A DNA stretch of 64,000 bases from Phymorhynchus buccinoides (lineage: Eukaryota; Mollusca; Gastropoda; Neogastropoda; Raphitomidae), in assembly GCA_017654935.2 (NCBI GenBank), contig CM065699.1, positions 3,109,972-3,173,971 on the forward strand, written 5' to 3'. A program made the position numbers and the translations under genes. How positions within the stretch are numbered: position 1 is the first letter of the stretch; every line of letters begins with the position of its first letter. The notes beneath the pieces were generated by a model that was given only the letters and a program-made list of their open reading frames with translations, had not been told where the DNA came from and did no database searches. This document shows positions 12,400 through 23,131 of the stretch, piece after piece.

Positions 12400-13445
12400 T
12401 AGTAGGATTCCGAATCCTACTGGATTCCCATTTTTACTGTGACTGTCACATGCTCAACCCATGCACAAAACACAATGACACCATTCCCTTGCACCATCAA
12501 TCAATGACATCAAGACACCATTGCCTCACTGCACATGTAAACCACGTACGCAATACACACACCTGACTCACTCATTCAGGCTTCACATTAACCATGGAAG
12601 GAATAAATTCGTTTTGTACCCCACTCTTTTATTTTAAACAAAAGCATATGAAAAGAAATTCAAGCCAAAATCATAATACATATTAATCAAAAGAGCAATG
12701 TTTTCCGTCTCTGTACAAACAATGAACTATCCATCCCTTGATTCCCATCCGTCCATTGCACTACAATCAATGACATCAAGACACCATTGCCCCATCATAA
12801 TGTAGTCTATGTTTACACCAAATTCAACACTCCGCCATCTTATTTCTTCTTATTCACATCCACACAATCTCTCTCTGTGTTTCTTCTTGCTGCACAAATT
12901 TGGACTCAATTCTTCTTCCTTGATCACTTCTGCTTTTCCATTTACTTGCTTTTAACGTATCATACACACGGCGCTTTTCACGTGCAATAACCTGCACGAA
13001 AATCACCACTCTACTCAGCCCTTCACTTTCTTTTATACTTTACTTCTCTTCTTTTTGTTTTCATTTTTCTTTTCAAAACAGTTTCCCTTTCTTTACACAG
13101 AGCAATATGACAGACATAATTATGTATGTGTGTGCGTGTGTGTGCGTGCGTGCGTGCGTGTGCGCGGGTGCCTGCGTGAATGGATTCACCGGGCATTTGG
13201 GATGTAACATGTAGTGTAGCAGGCCCTTTAGGGCTAAAAAAAATAATCCGCAGCACCCTGTAACAGGCTGTGTATCTTTCCTTTTACAATTATGTTTCGA
13301 GCACAAGGGCAAATACTGTGTATAAGCCCATCCCCTTTTTGGGGCCTCAAACATGAATAGTTCTTTGGGTGCTTCAGCATTGCTTGTTGCATGTGCATGT
13401 CACACTGCATGACACTTGTTCAATTTGATTTTTTCCAGATACCTT
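12400..13445. other. Intergenic sequence with small repeats
   Basis: The 24-bp core of a direct repeat (CAATGACATCAAGACACCAT and four further bases) occurs near 12502 and 12768. A (TG)n tract lies at about 13125-13170. A segment near 13300-13345 containing GTATAAGCCCATCCCC resembles one near 10465-10490, suggesting a dispersed repeat. No gene seen. Confidence 0.5.
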
Positions 13446-13449
13446 GAGC

Positions 13450-13760
13450 ATGCGACAACACATCACCACTGCGATCAGGGCCAGGGATTCCAGTCTCCCA
13501 GAAATGTGCCTCCATCCTGGCACTGCGCGCACTGGGTGATCTGCTGATGGAGGTGTACCTAGAACACCACCACGCCTTCCCACTCTTCATGATGGTGAGG
13601 GGTCTGGTCACCAGATATCCTGTGGTGGCCCGGATCGTTGTCCTGAAAGCTGACCACTGGGAGAAGGAAGAGACAGAGATCAACAGTCTATTTTGTCTCC
13701 AAAGACATTTGCAGAGAACTGTCATGGCCCGAGCTGGAAGACCTGGAGGAGCTGCTTGAA
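13450..13760 (+). other. Unassigned open frame upstream of Tigger remnant
   Basis: The plus strand is open from about 13450 to the TGA at 13757-13759, passing through the methionine at 13547, and reads as mixed-composition protein rather than simple repeat. The minus strand is also open over much of it. A pyrimidine-rich tract and CAG lie just upstream (13426-13439), so it could be an exon or transposon remnant. No family is recognised. Confidence 0.25.
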
Positions 13761-13869
13761 GAAGTTGTTATGGCAATGTAGCTTTGAATTAAAAAAAAAG
13801 TGCATGCGTTCTGAAATAAAATATTTGTAAACACCAGAACTTACCATGTTTTGTTTTCTTTTCTTTGGT

Positions 13870-14311
13870 AGTACAGAATGGAGGGTAGCCCTACAAAACG
13901 GATTTGCAAATACAGCCAAGAGGATCTGGAAAAGGCTGTGGAGGCAGCTAAAGCATGGATGTCTTTGGGTGCTGCCTAATTAGGCGTACCCAAGACTACC
14001 ATTGCGGACAGGGTGTCACGGAAAAGGGGCATGGTGGCGAAGAGGGGGAGGAAGCAGGCTATCCCGGAGGACATTGAGAGGGAGGTGGTGAGGAAGGTCC
14101 TGGAGGCTGGGAAGAAGGGCTTTCTTATGACCAGGCATGGTAGTGGGGGCAAAGTGGTTTTCAAGGAAAATGGCCAGGGTACAGGGGGCCGAAGAAAATT
14201 CAATAAATGAGTGAAATTTTCACTTTTTCATGCCATTTCAATGCATATTTTAATAATTTTGTTTCAAACTTTCGCGGATTTTCCGCGATTCGTGGAGGTC
14301 TACTATGCCTG
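13870..14311 (+). mobile_element. Truncated Tigger/pogo-like DNA transposon
   Basis: Two independent signs agree. An N-terminal psq-type DNA-binding region is encoded at 13878-14210. About 100 bp further on is a terminus that reads, on the minus strand, CAGGCATAGTAGACCTCCAC, followed outside by TA (14312-14313). Tigger/pogo elements have TA target sites and similar CAGGCATA termini. A palindromic CGCGGATTTTCCGCG lies just inside. The DDE catalytic domain is absent and no left terminus was found. Confidence 0.65.
13878..14210 (+). pseudogene. psq-type HTH transposase N-terminus, broken by a stop
   Basis: Reading from ATG 13878 gives a basic start, then YSQEDLEKAVEAAK, MSLGAA, a TAA stop at 13977-13979, then in the same frame LGVPKTTIADRVS and a basic GRKQAIPEDIE segment. 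This is the layout of the psq helix-turn-helix of pogo/Tigger and CENP-B-like proteins, where the VPKTTI(A)DRV segment is the recognition helix. The frame ends at 14208-14210 without a DDE domain. The stop falls between the two halves of the domain. A functional host protein is unlikely unless spliced around the stop. Confidence 0.75.
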
Positions 14312-14629
14312 TATAACAAAAAGCGGTTCTTGGCACAGATTGCTCGCCTCGCCAAGGAGCTCAACCTGAAAACCCTAATACACTAATTTGCAGTCAAACA
14401 GTGAAAATAGGCCAAAGTGACCACTGGTCAGTGACACTGACCACTGGTCAACCACATCAACAATTGTTCATATGATCTCCTAATACACTAATTAGCATTC
14501 AAACGGTAAAATTAGGCCAAAGTGACCAGTGTCAGTGGTCTGCTTGTTATTCATTTTATTTAACAAAGGTTTAAAAAAAAAAGAAGAGAACTTGTCAAGA
14601 ATGAGTTTTTATAACTCCAACTTTCATTT

Positions 14630-14813
14630 GGACAAAACGGCGGTTCAAAATCGGGCGCCCGTTTTGTCCAACCCGCCGTTTTGTCTAGACAAAACGGCGG
14701 ATTGTTGAACCGCCGTTTTGTCCAAATCATAATAGAAAATTTGGACAAAACGGCGGATCTAACCCCGCCGTTTTGTCTATAGACAAAACGGCGGAATTTG
14801 AACAAAACGGCGG
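14630..14813. repeat. Cluster of GACAAAACGGCGG palindromes
   Basis: The 13-mer GACAAAACGGCGG, its complement CCGCCGTTTTGTC, or a close variant occurs nine times in alternating orientation within 184 bp. Two pairs meet to form perfect palindromes: 28 bp at 14673-14700 and 30 bp at 14765-14794. A third pair at 14710-14756 has 18-bp arms and an 11-bp loop. Surrounding sequence is AT-rich, so the block stands out in composition. The frame read on the minus strand is only a shadow of the repeat. Confidence 0.93.
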
Positions 14814-15005
14814 CTAACATCACATGTCAAAATTTGAGCACATAAGATCACAGTTTAAAATCTGACCACGTGATATCACAGTTAAAAATATACAATTAAA
14901 AACGTAAAGATTTGAAACAAAAGTTAAAAAAGGTATTAAAAATTAGTCGTGTATAAAAACCTTATACAAGCTTACAATTGATGTTTTAAAACTTAACACG
15001 ACTTT

Positions 15006-16490
15006 TTATACCTTATTAAAAATATTCACTTCTTTTAAAAAACTAAAAATCATGTCTGGCGGCACATCACGGAACAGCACCTTCATTGATTCTGCCGTGT
15101 AGTATTTTCTTCTGGTGTCATAGAGGTCCCAACAATCAAGGAGAATGTGTTCGATAGAGACACGAGCGTCGCACGGCACACAGTAGGGAGGGTCTTCTCC
15201 CTTCAACAGAAACGCATGCGTAAAGTGTGAGTGTCCCGTGTGTAACCGACACAAGACAGTTCCTTCCTTCCGGCCGCCAGCAGCCGGAGGAAGGCGTTCC
15301 TTCAAGTTTGGACGTACAGAGTGGAGTTTATTATCCTCCTGCAGGTTCCACTCCTCCTGCCACAGACTGAAAACGTGAGTTGCGACCTTTGATTTCATGT
15401 CGGAAGATGGAATGAGACATATGTCTGGACGGTCTTTCACGGCGTTCCTGGCCAGGCGGTCCACCTCCTCATTCCCCCGGATACCGACGTGACCAGGGAC
15501 CCATGCCAGACGAATGTCATACCCTCTAGATTTCAAGCTGGTGAAGAGATAAAAAAAAAAAGTTAAAAGATCAGGATGGCTAAGGTTTCGAGCCGAAATG
15601 GCTTCCAATGCAGAAAGAGAGTGTGCAAATCAGAAACTTTTCCTCATCAGACTCTCGGATCATTTTCAGAGCAAGGACAAGGGGGGTGAGTTCAGCCGTG
15701 TATACAGAGCTTTCATTCGGGATATGTTTAGAAGAACTTAGTCCGGATGAAGGGATGTACGCAGCAGAGGCGACGCCTTCTTCAGATTTGGAACCGTCAG
15801 TGAAAACCTTTTTATAGTTGGGAAGTTTGGAACACATTTCAAAAAACATGTTTGTAGACTAAAGAACTGGTGGAGTTTTTCTGGAAAGAGGCAAGGTCAA
15901 ATTTGATTTCAGGGGACGATAGCGTCCATGGCGGCTTTTCTGGAAATTTGGAAGTCTGATATCACTCCAATGTCAATGTCTGCCTCTTCCAGATGAGGGA
16001 GGACACGAATGCCCAAAGGTGGAATACAGGCAGGGTTATCCTCGTACTTTTGCTGAAAGGGGGGATTCGTGACACACTCGTAAGCAGGATTGTTTGGTTC
16101 AGAATAGAGCTGTAGATAATAGTTCATGGATAGCTTGAGTCTCCGGTGGGAAAGAGACGGTTCGTTTGCTTCTGCATATAGACTGTGAACAGGTGTCATG
16201 CGAAAAGCACCAAACAAAGGCGCAGGCCCTGATGATGGATTGGATCCAGATCTTTCAGGTACGAGAGTCTTGCCGCTCCATATATACTGCAGCCATAATC
16301 CATCTTGGACCGGATCAGTGCTCTATACAGATGGAGAAGTTTTCTTGTCAGCGCCCCAGTCCGTGTGGGCTACCACACGAAGGATGTTCATGGCCTTGAG
16401 GCAGGAAGTTTTCAGGTTTTGGATGTGGGCACGAAAATTCAGTTTTTGATCAAAGGTCACTCCCAGAAACTTAGCCTCGGTGACAGCAGG
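15006..16490 (-). mobile_element. 5'-truncated LINE with RNase H domain, degenerate
   Basis: On the minus strand from about 16490 the sequence reads FLGVTFDQKLNFRAHI (end of a reverse transcriptase), an FGAFRMTPVHSLYAEANEPS segment at about 16215-16160, VFTDGSKSEEG and SSVYTAELTPLVLAL (RNase H) at about 15815-15690, then WVPGHVGIRGNEEVDRLA at about 15500. A C-terminal Cys/His stretch follows and the stop is at 15006. RNase H after the RT is a feature of the I/Jockey group of non-LTR elements. Frames change near 15600-15640 and again upstream, and the expected RNase H Asp-Ser-Leu motif is disrupted near 15635 by what looks like a 2-nt deletion. The endonuclease and most of the RT are missing. 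Confidence 0.85.
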
Positions 16491-16499
16491 AATAGACAG

Positions 16500-16564
16500 A
16501 GGGGGGGGGGGGGGGGGGGGGGGAGAGAGGGGGGGGGGGGAGAGAGAGAGAGAGAGAGAGAGAG
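16500..16564. repeat. Poly-G and (GA)n tract
   Basis: Two long G runs separated by GAGAGA pass into a GA microsatellite, immediately upstream (on the minus strand) of the truncated LINE. Confidence 0.95.
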
Positions 16565-16815
16565 CAAAAACATTTTCATGTTTTTGTTTTTGTCTCCAGT
16601 TTTTAGTTGGTTTCTTTGATTAATAACTGTTAGAAAGTTTTCCAGCGTTAGTCTTTCTCTCTTGTCCCTCTTTCTGTATGAATACTGAAGTGTGAGTGCT
16701 TGCATGTTTGTGTACTGTGACTGCTGTTGAGAGAGCGAAATGTCAGTGACACCCAATCTGCAGTAACTTACACATGTACACATGTTAGGCCTAGGGTCTA
16801 TACGTTTCTTCTTCT

Positions 16816-17634
16816 GTGAAAACCCTGGGGATTTTTCTAGATCAGTCCCTTACCATGGAAGTACACGTGAACCACCTCTGCAAAGTTTTGTACTTTCAGC
16901 TCAGAAGAATAGGCAAAATTCATTCTTATCTCTCAGTTGACTCAGCAAGCAAACTATGCGTCTCTTTAATTCTTTCTAGACTTGACTATTGCAACTCCCT
17001 TTTGGCTGATCTTCCAGAAAAGCTGATGTCCAAACTCCAACGCATTCAGAATCACGCTGCCAGACTTGTTCTTAGAAAGAGTAAAAGATCCAGTGTCACT
17101 GAATTGAATTTGTATTGCTTAAAGTCTTAGAACTTTTATCTTAGAAATGGTTTTAGTGCTTTTATCTTAGAAATGTGAATGTATATTGCTCAAGGTTTTT
17201 TTAGTGCTTTTTTTCTTATTATTTCTTATTATGTTCTCTTTGTTTCCTTACGCTCTGTCTACCTGTCCTCTCTCTTTCTCCCTCCTTTCCCCTCTGTCTC
17301 TCTCTCTCTCCCTCCCACCCCCTCTCTCTCTTTCTCTCTGCCTCTCCGTCTTACTCCTGTCAAAGTTTGCCCTGCCCACTTGTCTCCGCCTTTTTGTCTG
17401 TCTAACCCTGAACCCCCCCTTTACCCTGACCTGCCTCCTCTCTCTCTCTCATGTGTTATTAAATAATGTTACTAATATTCTATATCATTGTTAGGAAACA
17501 TGGTGTGACAATGTGTTAATTTTTAATTTATATTTTTACATGGTTTTATCAATGTTTGTAAAGCACTGAGAGCTTGCTTTTAGCATGATTTGTATCGCGC
17601 TATATAAGTGAAATTATTATTATTATTATTATTA
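16816..17634 (+). mobile_element. CR1/L2-type LINE 3' fragment with ATT tail
   Basis: Residues read from 16816 include KTLGIFLDQSLTMEVHVNHL, YFQLRRIGKIHSYLS, LILSRLDYCNSLLADLP and [16 protein letters not shown]. This is the C-terminal RT region typical of CR1/L2 non-LTR elements. The frame stops at 17130. A pyrimidine-rich 3' region (17260-17450) follows, then AAAGCACTGAGAGC, CGCGCTATATAAGTG and an (ATT)n tail at about 17613-17634, as expected for a CR1-like 3' end. It is 5' truncated. Confidence 0.85.
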
Positions 17635-17689
17635 TCACTGTATGCACAGCACATAGGACCTCGGTTTATAGTCTAATTTAAAGATTTCT

Positions 17690-18892
17690 TAATGAACCAA
17701 TTTTGCAGACAGTTTAAGCTCAACATGAGAATTTTGTTGTGGAAACACATTGCAGAATTGTACAACACAGACCTGCGGCTTGGCATGGAAAGGACAAGAC
17801 TGGCCGCAGAACACATCCACCTCACACCACACTCCAAAATGAAGGAGTTTGGATGCCCATGTGCTTAGCATGGACAGGACAAGACTGACCGCAGAACACA
17901 TCCACCTCACACCACACTCCAAAATGAAGGAGTTTGGATGCCCATGTGCTTGGCATGGACAGGACAAGACTGACCGCAGAACACATCCACCTCACACCAC
18001 ACTCCAAAATGAAGGAGTTTGGATGCCCATGTGCTTGGCATGGAAAGGACAAGACTGACCGCAGAACACATCCACCTCACACCACACTCTAAAATGAAGG
18101 AGTTTGGATGCCCATGTGCTCAGCCAGCGACTTGGGAGAGTCCCCAAGGCCTATTTTCCTGCTGAAACACACGGAACGTCAAAGTTCATTCTGTAACAGA
18201 CGGATGTGTTGCTGTGGATGGTTTTAATTTGCTGCATGCTGACAGAGATAAGGTTACTAGTAGTGGTCAATCTCAGGGGGGTGTATGTATGTGAATGAAG
18301 CATGGTGTAGAATGGAGTGTGAAACTACCTCAGATGCTGTGCAGAGATAGTCCAAGTAACAGTAATAAAATTGAACAAGCACGGCAGTCTTTTGAGTTGG
18401 CTTAGTGAATGTGCTGATATGGTGAAATCAATAGAGAATTTAGAAACACTACAGACCATGATTCAGCATGCCCCAAATTGCAAGTCTGTAGGGAAGGGCC
18501 TGCAAAATTGCTCATCTTCTGTACTTGAGATTATGATTAAGATTAAAATTATAGCCCCGTCGACAACAAAGGCCATGTCAGGGCTGTCACCACGTTAAAT
18601 CTTACCACATATTATTCTGTACTTGAGAAAACAGTGGCTTATCCTTCAAACAAGAAGTTTGAAACCCAGCATCGTCTGTTTTCAACAACAAAAAGAAGGG
18701 GAAAAAGCACTCAAAATTACAACTTCGGAAACCTGGTAGGGATGAAAAAATACAATGCCAAGCAGAGTTGAATGAAAATGATGTAAGTGTATGTTCTATT
18801 TGTTTGCTTGAAAATAATAACCAGAATGCCGAAGAAGTTCACTGGTTTCAGTGCACATCCTGTAAATGCTGGATCCATGTCGAATTATTGTG
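17690..18892 (+). pseudogene. P-element-like transposase copy 0 (5' truncated)
   Basis: The array begins inside the transposase, at a segment reading LLWKHIAELYNTDL, followed by four 85-bp subrepeats each ending HIHLTPHSKMKEFG-like. Then come a C-terminal part with LLSWLSECADMVKSIENLET (18390 on) and a PHD-like finger at about 18765-18892 (CSICLLENNN and WFQCTSCKCWIHVELL). Stops and frame changes separate these pieces, so it is not a single reading frame. The left flank (17640-17690) is unrelated sequence. Confidence 0.75.
17783..18122. repeat. 85-bp subrepeat, four copies
   Basis: GCATGGA(A/C)AGGACAAGACTG recurs at 17783, 17868, 17953 and 18038, exactly 85 bp apart. The unit covers the HIHLTPHSKMK part of the transposase. 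Later array units have one copy (19960, 21875) or two copies (23760, 25782), so the subrepeat varies in number independently of the large unit. 85 is not a multiple of three, so each extra copy shifts the reading frame. Confidence 0.95.
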
Positions 18893-19330
18893 ATTTGTTT
18901 ACTAGGTATGTTGAAATTCTAGATGAATATAACTAATTAGCTATGTTGATAATCAATTAATCTGACCAGATGTTTTGGTCTTGGTAGAAGGTGATTTATA
19001 TTTGTAGTAGATAGTGATGTGTTGCTATAGCCCTCTTGCTACCCGGATGCGCAGAACACATGCACATCCAACCACCACGGCAGATCACCCCAACACCACA
19101 GAGCACTCTTAGGGGCAACACAGCAGACTGAAGACAACTCTCCACCCTGTGTTTAGACAGTAGTCTGTTATTTTTAACCAATTGCTTGGAATCTATGGCT
19201 GTTTGCAAAGCTATTTAAAATTACCATTCATTGTAACCACAAACTGCATCTGACTTTATCTCTTATGTGTAAGAAAAGCAAATCAGCCCGACACTCTTGA
19301 CTGGAGTTGTACAGTTGCCTGGAGAAGCAA

Positions 19331-20811
19331 CTCTCCGGGAATATACAGGTGCCACCCATCCAAAGCAGGGATTTCAACCTGAAGTCATGGAGGAAGTTTG
19401 CAGATAAATTAAATGAAAATCAGAGGTATGTTGTTTTGTTGCATGATGAAATGACAATCAAATTCGATCATTGATCAGGAGCCTTAGTTGGATTTGTAAA
19501 CAAGGACAGATGGACTTTTGTTGAAATTCAGGAGAAGCTGGCAACTTGTTCCACGTGGATGGGGTGAGCTCCAGTCTGAAGAGGAGTCTGGGGTATTTTG
19601 GTACCAGGACTGCCACTGCTGATCAGCTGATGCCACTCCTATGGATGGCAATTGGCTGCATAGAAGAATGCGGCTTGAAGGCGATTGCCGGCACTAATGA
19701 CAAAGCGTCTCCAAATCAGCGACTGTACCAGCTGCACCAGCTGCCTGGTGTTCAGGATGTCTGCTTCAAGGCAGTGAACATTTTCGCTCCAGAGAGAGAA
19801 ATTTTCTTTCTGTCTGACTCACCTCACTTGATTAAAACTATCCGCAACAACCTTCATAGCTGTGGCACTGGCAGTGGACAAACCATCTCTGGAAAGATGG
19901 CAAGTATTTGTTGTGGAAGCACATAACAGAATTGTACAACACAGATCTGCAGCTTGGCATGGACAGGACAAGACTGACCGCAGAACACATCCACCTCACA
20001 CCACACTCTAAAATGAAGGAGTTTGGATGCCCATGTGCTCAGCCAGCGACTTGGGAGAGTCCTCGAGGCCTATTTTCCTGCTGAAACACACAGAACGTCA
20101 AAGTTCATTCTGTAACAGACGGATGTGTTGCTATGGATGGTTTTAATTTGCTGCGTGCTGACAGAGATAAGGTTACTAGTAGTGGTCAATCTCAGGGGGG
20201 TGTATGTATGTGAATGAAGCATGGTGTAGAATGGAGTGTGAAACTACCTCAGACGCTGTGCAGAGATAGTCCAAGTAACAGTAATAAAATTGAACAAGCA
20301 CGGCAGTCTTTTGAGTTGGCTTAGTGAATGTGCTGATATGGTGAAATCAATGGAGAATTTAGAAACACTACAGACCATGATTCAGCATGCCCCAAATTGC
20401 AAGTCTGTAGGGAAGGGCCTGCAAAATTGCTCATCTTCTGTACTTGAGATTAAGATTAAGATTAAAATTATAACCCCGTCGACAACAAAGGCCATGTCAG
20501 GGCTGTCACCACGTTAAATCTTACCACATATTATTCTGTACTTGAGAAAACAGTGGCTTATCCTTCAAACAAGAAGTTTGAAACCCAGCATCGTCTGTTT
20601 TCAACAACAAAAGAAGAGGAAAAAGCACTCAAAATTACAACTTCGGAAACCTGGTAGGGACGAAAAAATACAATGCCAAGCAGAGTTGAATGAAAATGAT
20701 GTAAGTGTATGTGCTATTTGTTTGCTTGAAAATAATAACCAGAATGCCGAAGAAGTTCAATGGTTTCAGTGCACATCCTGTAAATGCTGGATCCATGTTG
20801 AATTATTGTGA
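19331..20811 (+). pseudogene. P-element-like transposase copy 1
   Basis: The order of parts follows the P-element/THAP9 family. KFADKLNENQRYVVLLHDEM and a GALVGFVNKDRW segment lie at 19390-19520 and include the Asp-Glu-Met motif of the RNase H-like core. GYFGTRTATADQLMPLLW and DKASPNQRLYQLHQL follow, then FLSDSPHLIKTIRNN (19546-19926 frame). WKHITELYNTDLQL and the C-terminal part follow, and the PHD-like finger ends at 20811. In this copy the first part is broken by a TGA where others read HR (FDH*SGAL, near 19473). Frame changes near 19550 and 19925 also break it. Confidence 0.75.
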
Positions 20812-21245
20812 TATTTTACTAGGTATGTTGAAATTTTATGAATATAACTAATTAGCTATGTTGATAATCAATTAATCTGATCAGATGTTTTGGTCTTGGT
20901 AGAAGGTGATTTATATCTGTAGTAGATAGTGATGTGTTGCTATAGCCCTCTTGCTATCCGGATGCGCAGAACACATGCACATCCAACCACCGCGGCAGAT
21001 CACCCCAACACCACAGAGCACTCTTAGGGGCAACACAGCAGACTGAAGACAACTCTCCACCCTGTGTTTAGACAGTAGTCTGTTATTTTTAACCAATTGC
21101 TTGGAATCTATGGCTGTTTGCAAAGCTATTTAAAATTACCATTCATTATAACCACAAACTGCATCTGACTTTATCTCTTATGTGTAAGAAAAGCAAATCA
21201 GCCCGACACTCTTGACTGGAGTTGTACAGTTGCCTGGAGAAGCAA

Positions 21246-22721
21246 CTCTCCGGGAATATACAGGTGCCACCCATCCAAAGCAGGGATTTCAACCTGAAGT
21301 CATGGAGGAAGTTTGCAGATAAATTAAATGAAAATCAGAGGTAAGTTGTTTTGTTGCATGATGAAATGACAATCAAATTCGATCATCGATCAGGAGCCTT
21401 AGTTGGATTTGTAAACAAGGACAGATGGACTTTTGTTGAAATTCAGGAGAAGCTGGCAACTTGTTCCACGTGGTTGGGGTGAGCTCCAGTCTGAAGAGGA
21501 GTCTGGGGTATTTTGGTACCAGGACTGCCACTGCTGATCAGCTGATGCCACTCCTATGGACGGCAATTGGCTGCATAGAAGAATGTGGCTTGAAGGCGAT
21601 TGCCGGCACTAGTGACAAAGCGTCTCCAAACCAGCGACTGTACCAGCTGCACCAGCTGCCTGGTGTTCAGGATGTCTGCTTCAAGGCAGTGAACATTTTC
21701 GCTCCAGAGAGAGAAATTTTCTTTCTGTCTGACTCACCTCACTTGATTAAAACTATCCGCAACAACCTTCATAGCAGTGGCACTGGCAGTGGACAAACCA
21801 TCTCTGGAAAGATGGCAAGTATTTGTTGTGGAAGCACATAACAGAATTGTACAACACAGATCTGCAGCTTGGCATGGAAAGGACAAGACTGACCGCTGAA
21901 CACATCCACCTCACACCACACTCTAAAATGAAGGAGTTTGGATGCCCATGTGCTCAGCCAGCGACTTGGGAGAGTCCTCGAGGCCTATTTTCCTGCTGAA
22001 ACACACGGAACGGCAAAGTTCATTCTGTAACAGACGGATGTGTTGCTGTGGATGGTTTTAATTTGCTGCGTGCTGACAGAGATAAGGTTACTAGTAGTGG
22101 TCAATCTCAGGGGGGTGTATGTATGTGAATGAAGCATGGTGTAGAATGGAGTGTGAAACTACCTCAGATGCTGTGCATAGATAGTCCAAGTAACAGTAAT
22201 AAAATTGAACAAGCACGGCAAAGTCTTTTGAGTTGGCTTAGTGAATGTGCTGATATGGTGAAATCAATAGAGAATTTAGAAACACTACAGACCATGATTC
22301 AGTATGCCCCAAATTGCAAGTCTGTAGGGAAGGGCCTGCAAAATTGCTCATCTTCTGTACTTGAGATTAAGATTAAAATTATAACCCCGTCGACAACAAA
22401 GGCCATGTTAGGGCTGTCACCACGTTAAATCTTACCACATATTATTCTGTACTTGAGAAAACAGTGGCTTATCCTTCAAACAAGAAGTTTGAAACCCAGC
22501 ATTGTCTGTTTTCAACACAAAAAAAGAGGAAAAAGCACTCAAAATTACAACTTCGGAAACCTGGTAGGGACGAAAAAATACAATGCCAAGCAGAGTTGAA
22601 TGAAAATGATGTAAGTGTATGTGCTATTTGTTTGCTTGAAAATAACAACCAGAATGCCGAAGAAGTTCACTGGTTTCAGTGCACATCCTGTAAATGCTGG
22701 ATCCATGTCGAATTATTGTGA
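21246..22721 (+). pseudogene. P-element-like transposase copy 2
   Basis: Same architecture as the neighbouring units: RNase H-like core pieces at 21310-21841, a single 85-bp subrepeat at about 21875, the WLSECADMVKSIENLET part at 22129-22428, and a PHD-like finger at about 22590-22721. A TAA replaces the tyrosine codon of the RYVVLL segment at about 21342. The C-terminal part is open for 99 codons because an extra base pair (CAAAGTC in place of CAGTC) restores the frame relative to copies 0 and 1. Confidence 0.75.
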
Positions 22722-23131
22722 TATTTTACTAGGTATGTTGAAATTACATGAATATAACTAATTAGCTATGTTGATAATCAATTAATCTGATCAGATGTTT
22801 TGGTCTTGGTAGAAGGTGATTTATATTTGTAGTAGATAGTGATGTGTTGCTATAGCCCTCTTGCTACCCGGATGCGCAGAACACATGCACATCCAACCAC
22901 CACGGCAGATCACCCCAACACCACAGAGCACTCTTAGGGGCAACACAGCAGACTGAAGACAACTCTCCACCCTGTGTTTAGACAGTAGTCTGTTATTTTT
23001 AACCAATTGCTTGGAATCTATGGCCGTTTGCAAAGCTATTTAAAATTACCATTCATTATAACCACAAACTGCATCTGACTTTATCTCTTATGTGTAAGAA
23101 AAGCAAATCAGCCTGACACTCTTGACTGGAG

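Noticed and set aside
18996..19208. 70-codon minus-strand frame repeated in every P-like unit
   Set aside because: It is conserved only because the array units are nearly identical; it lies opposite the spacer and its composition is not convincing, so no separate gene is called.
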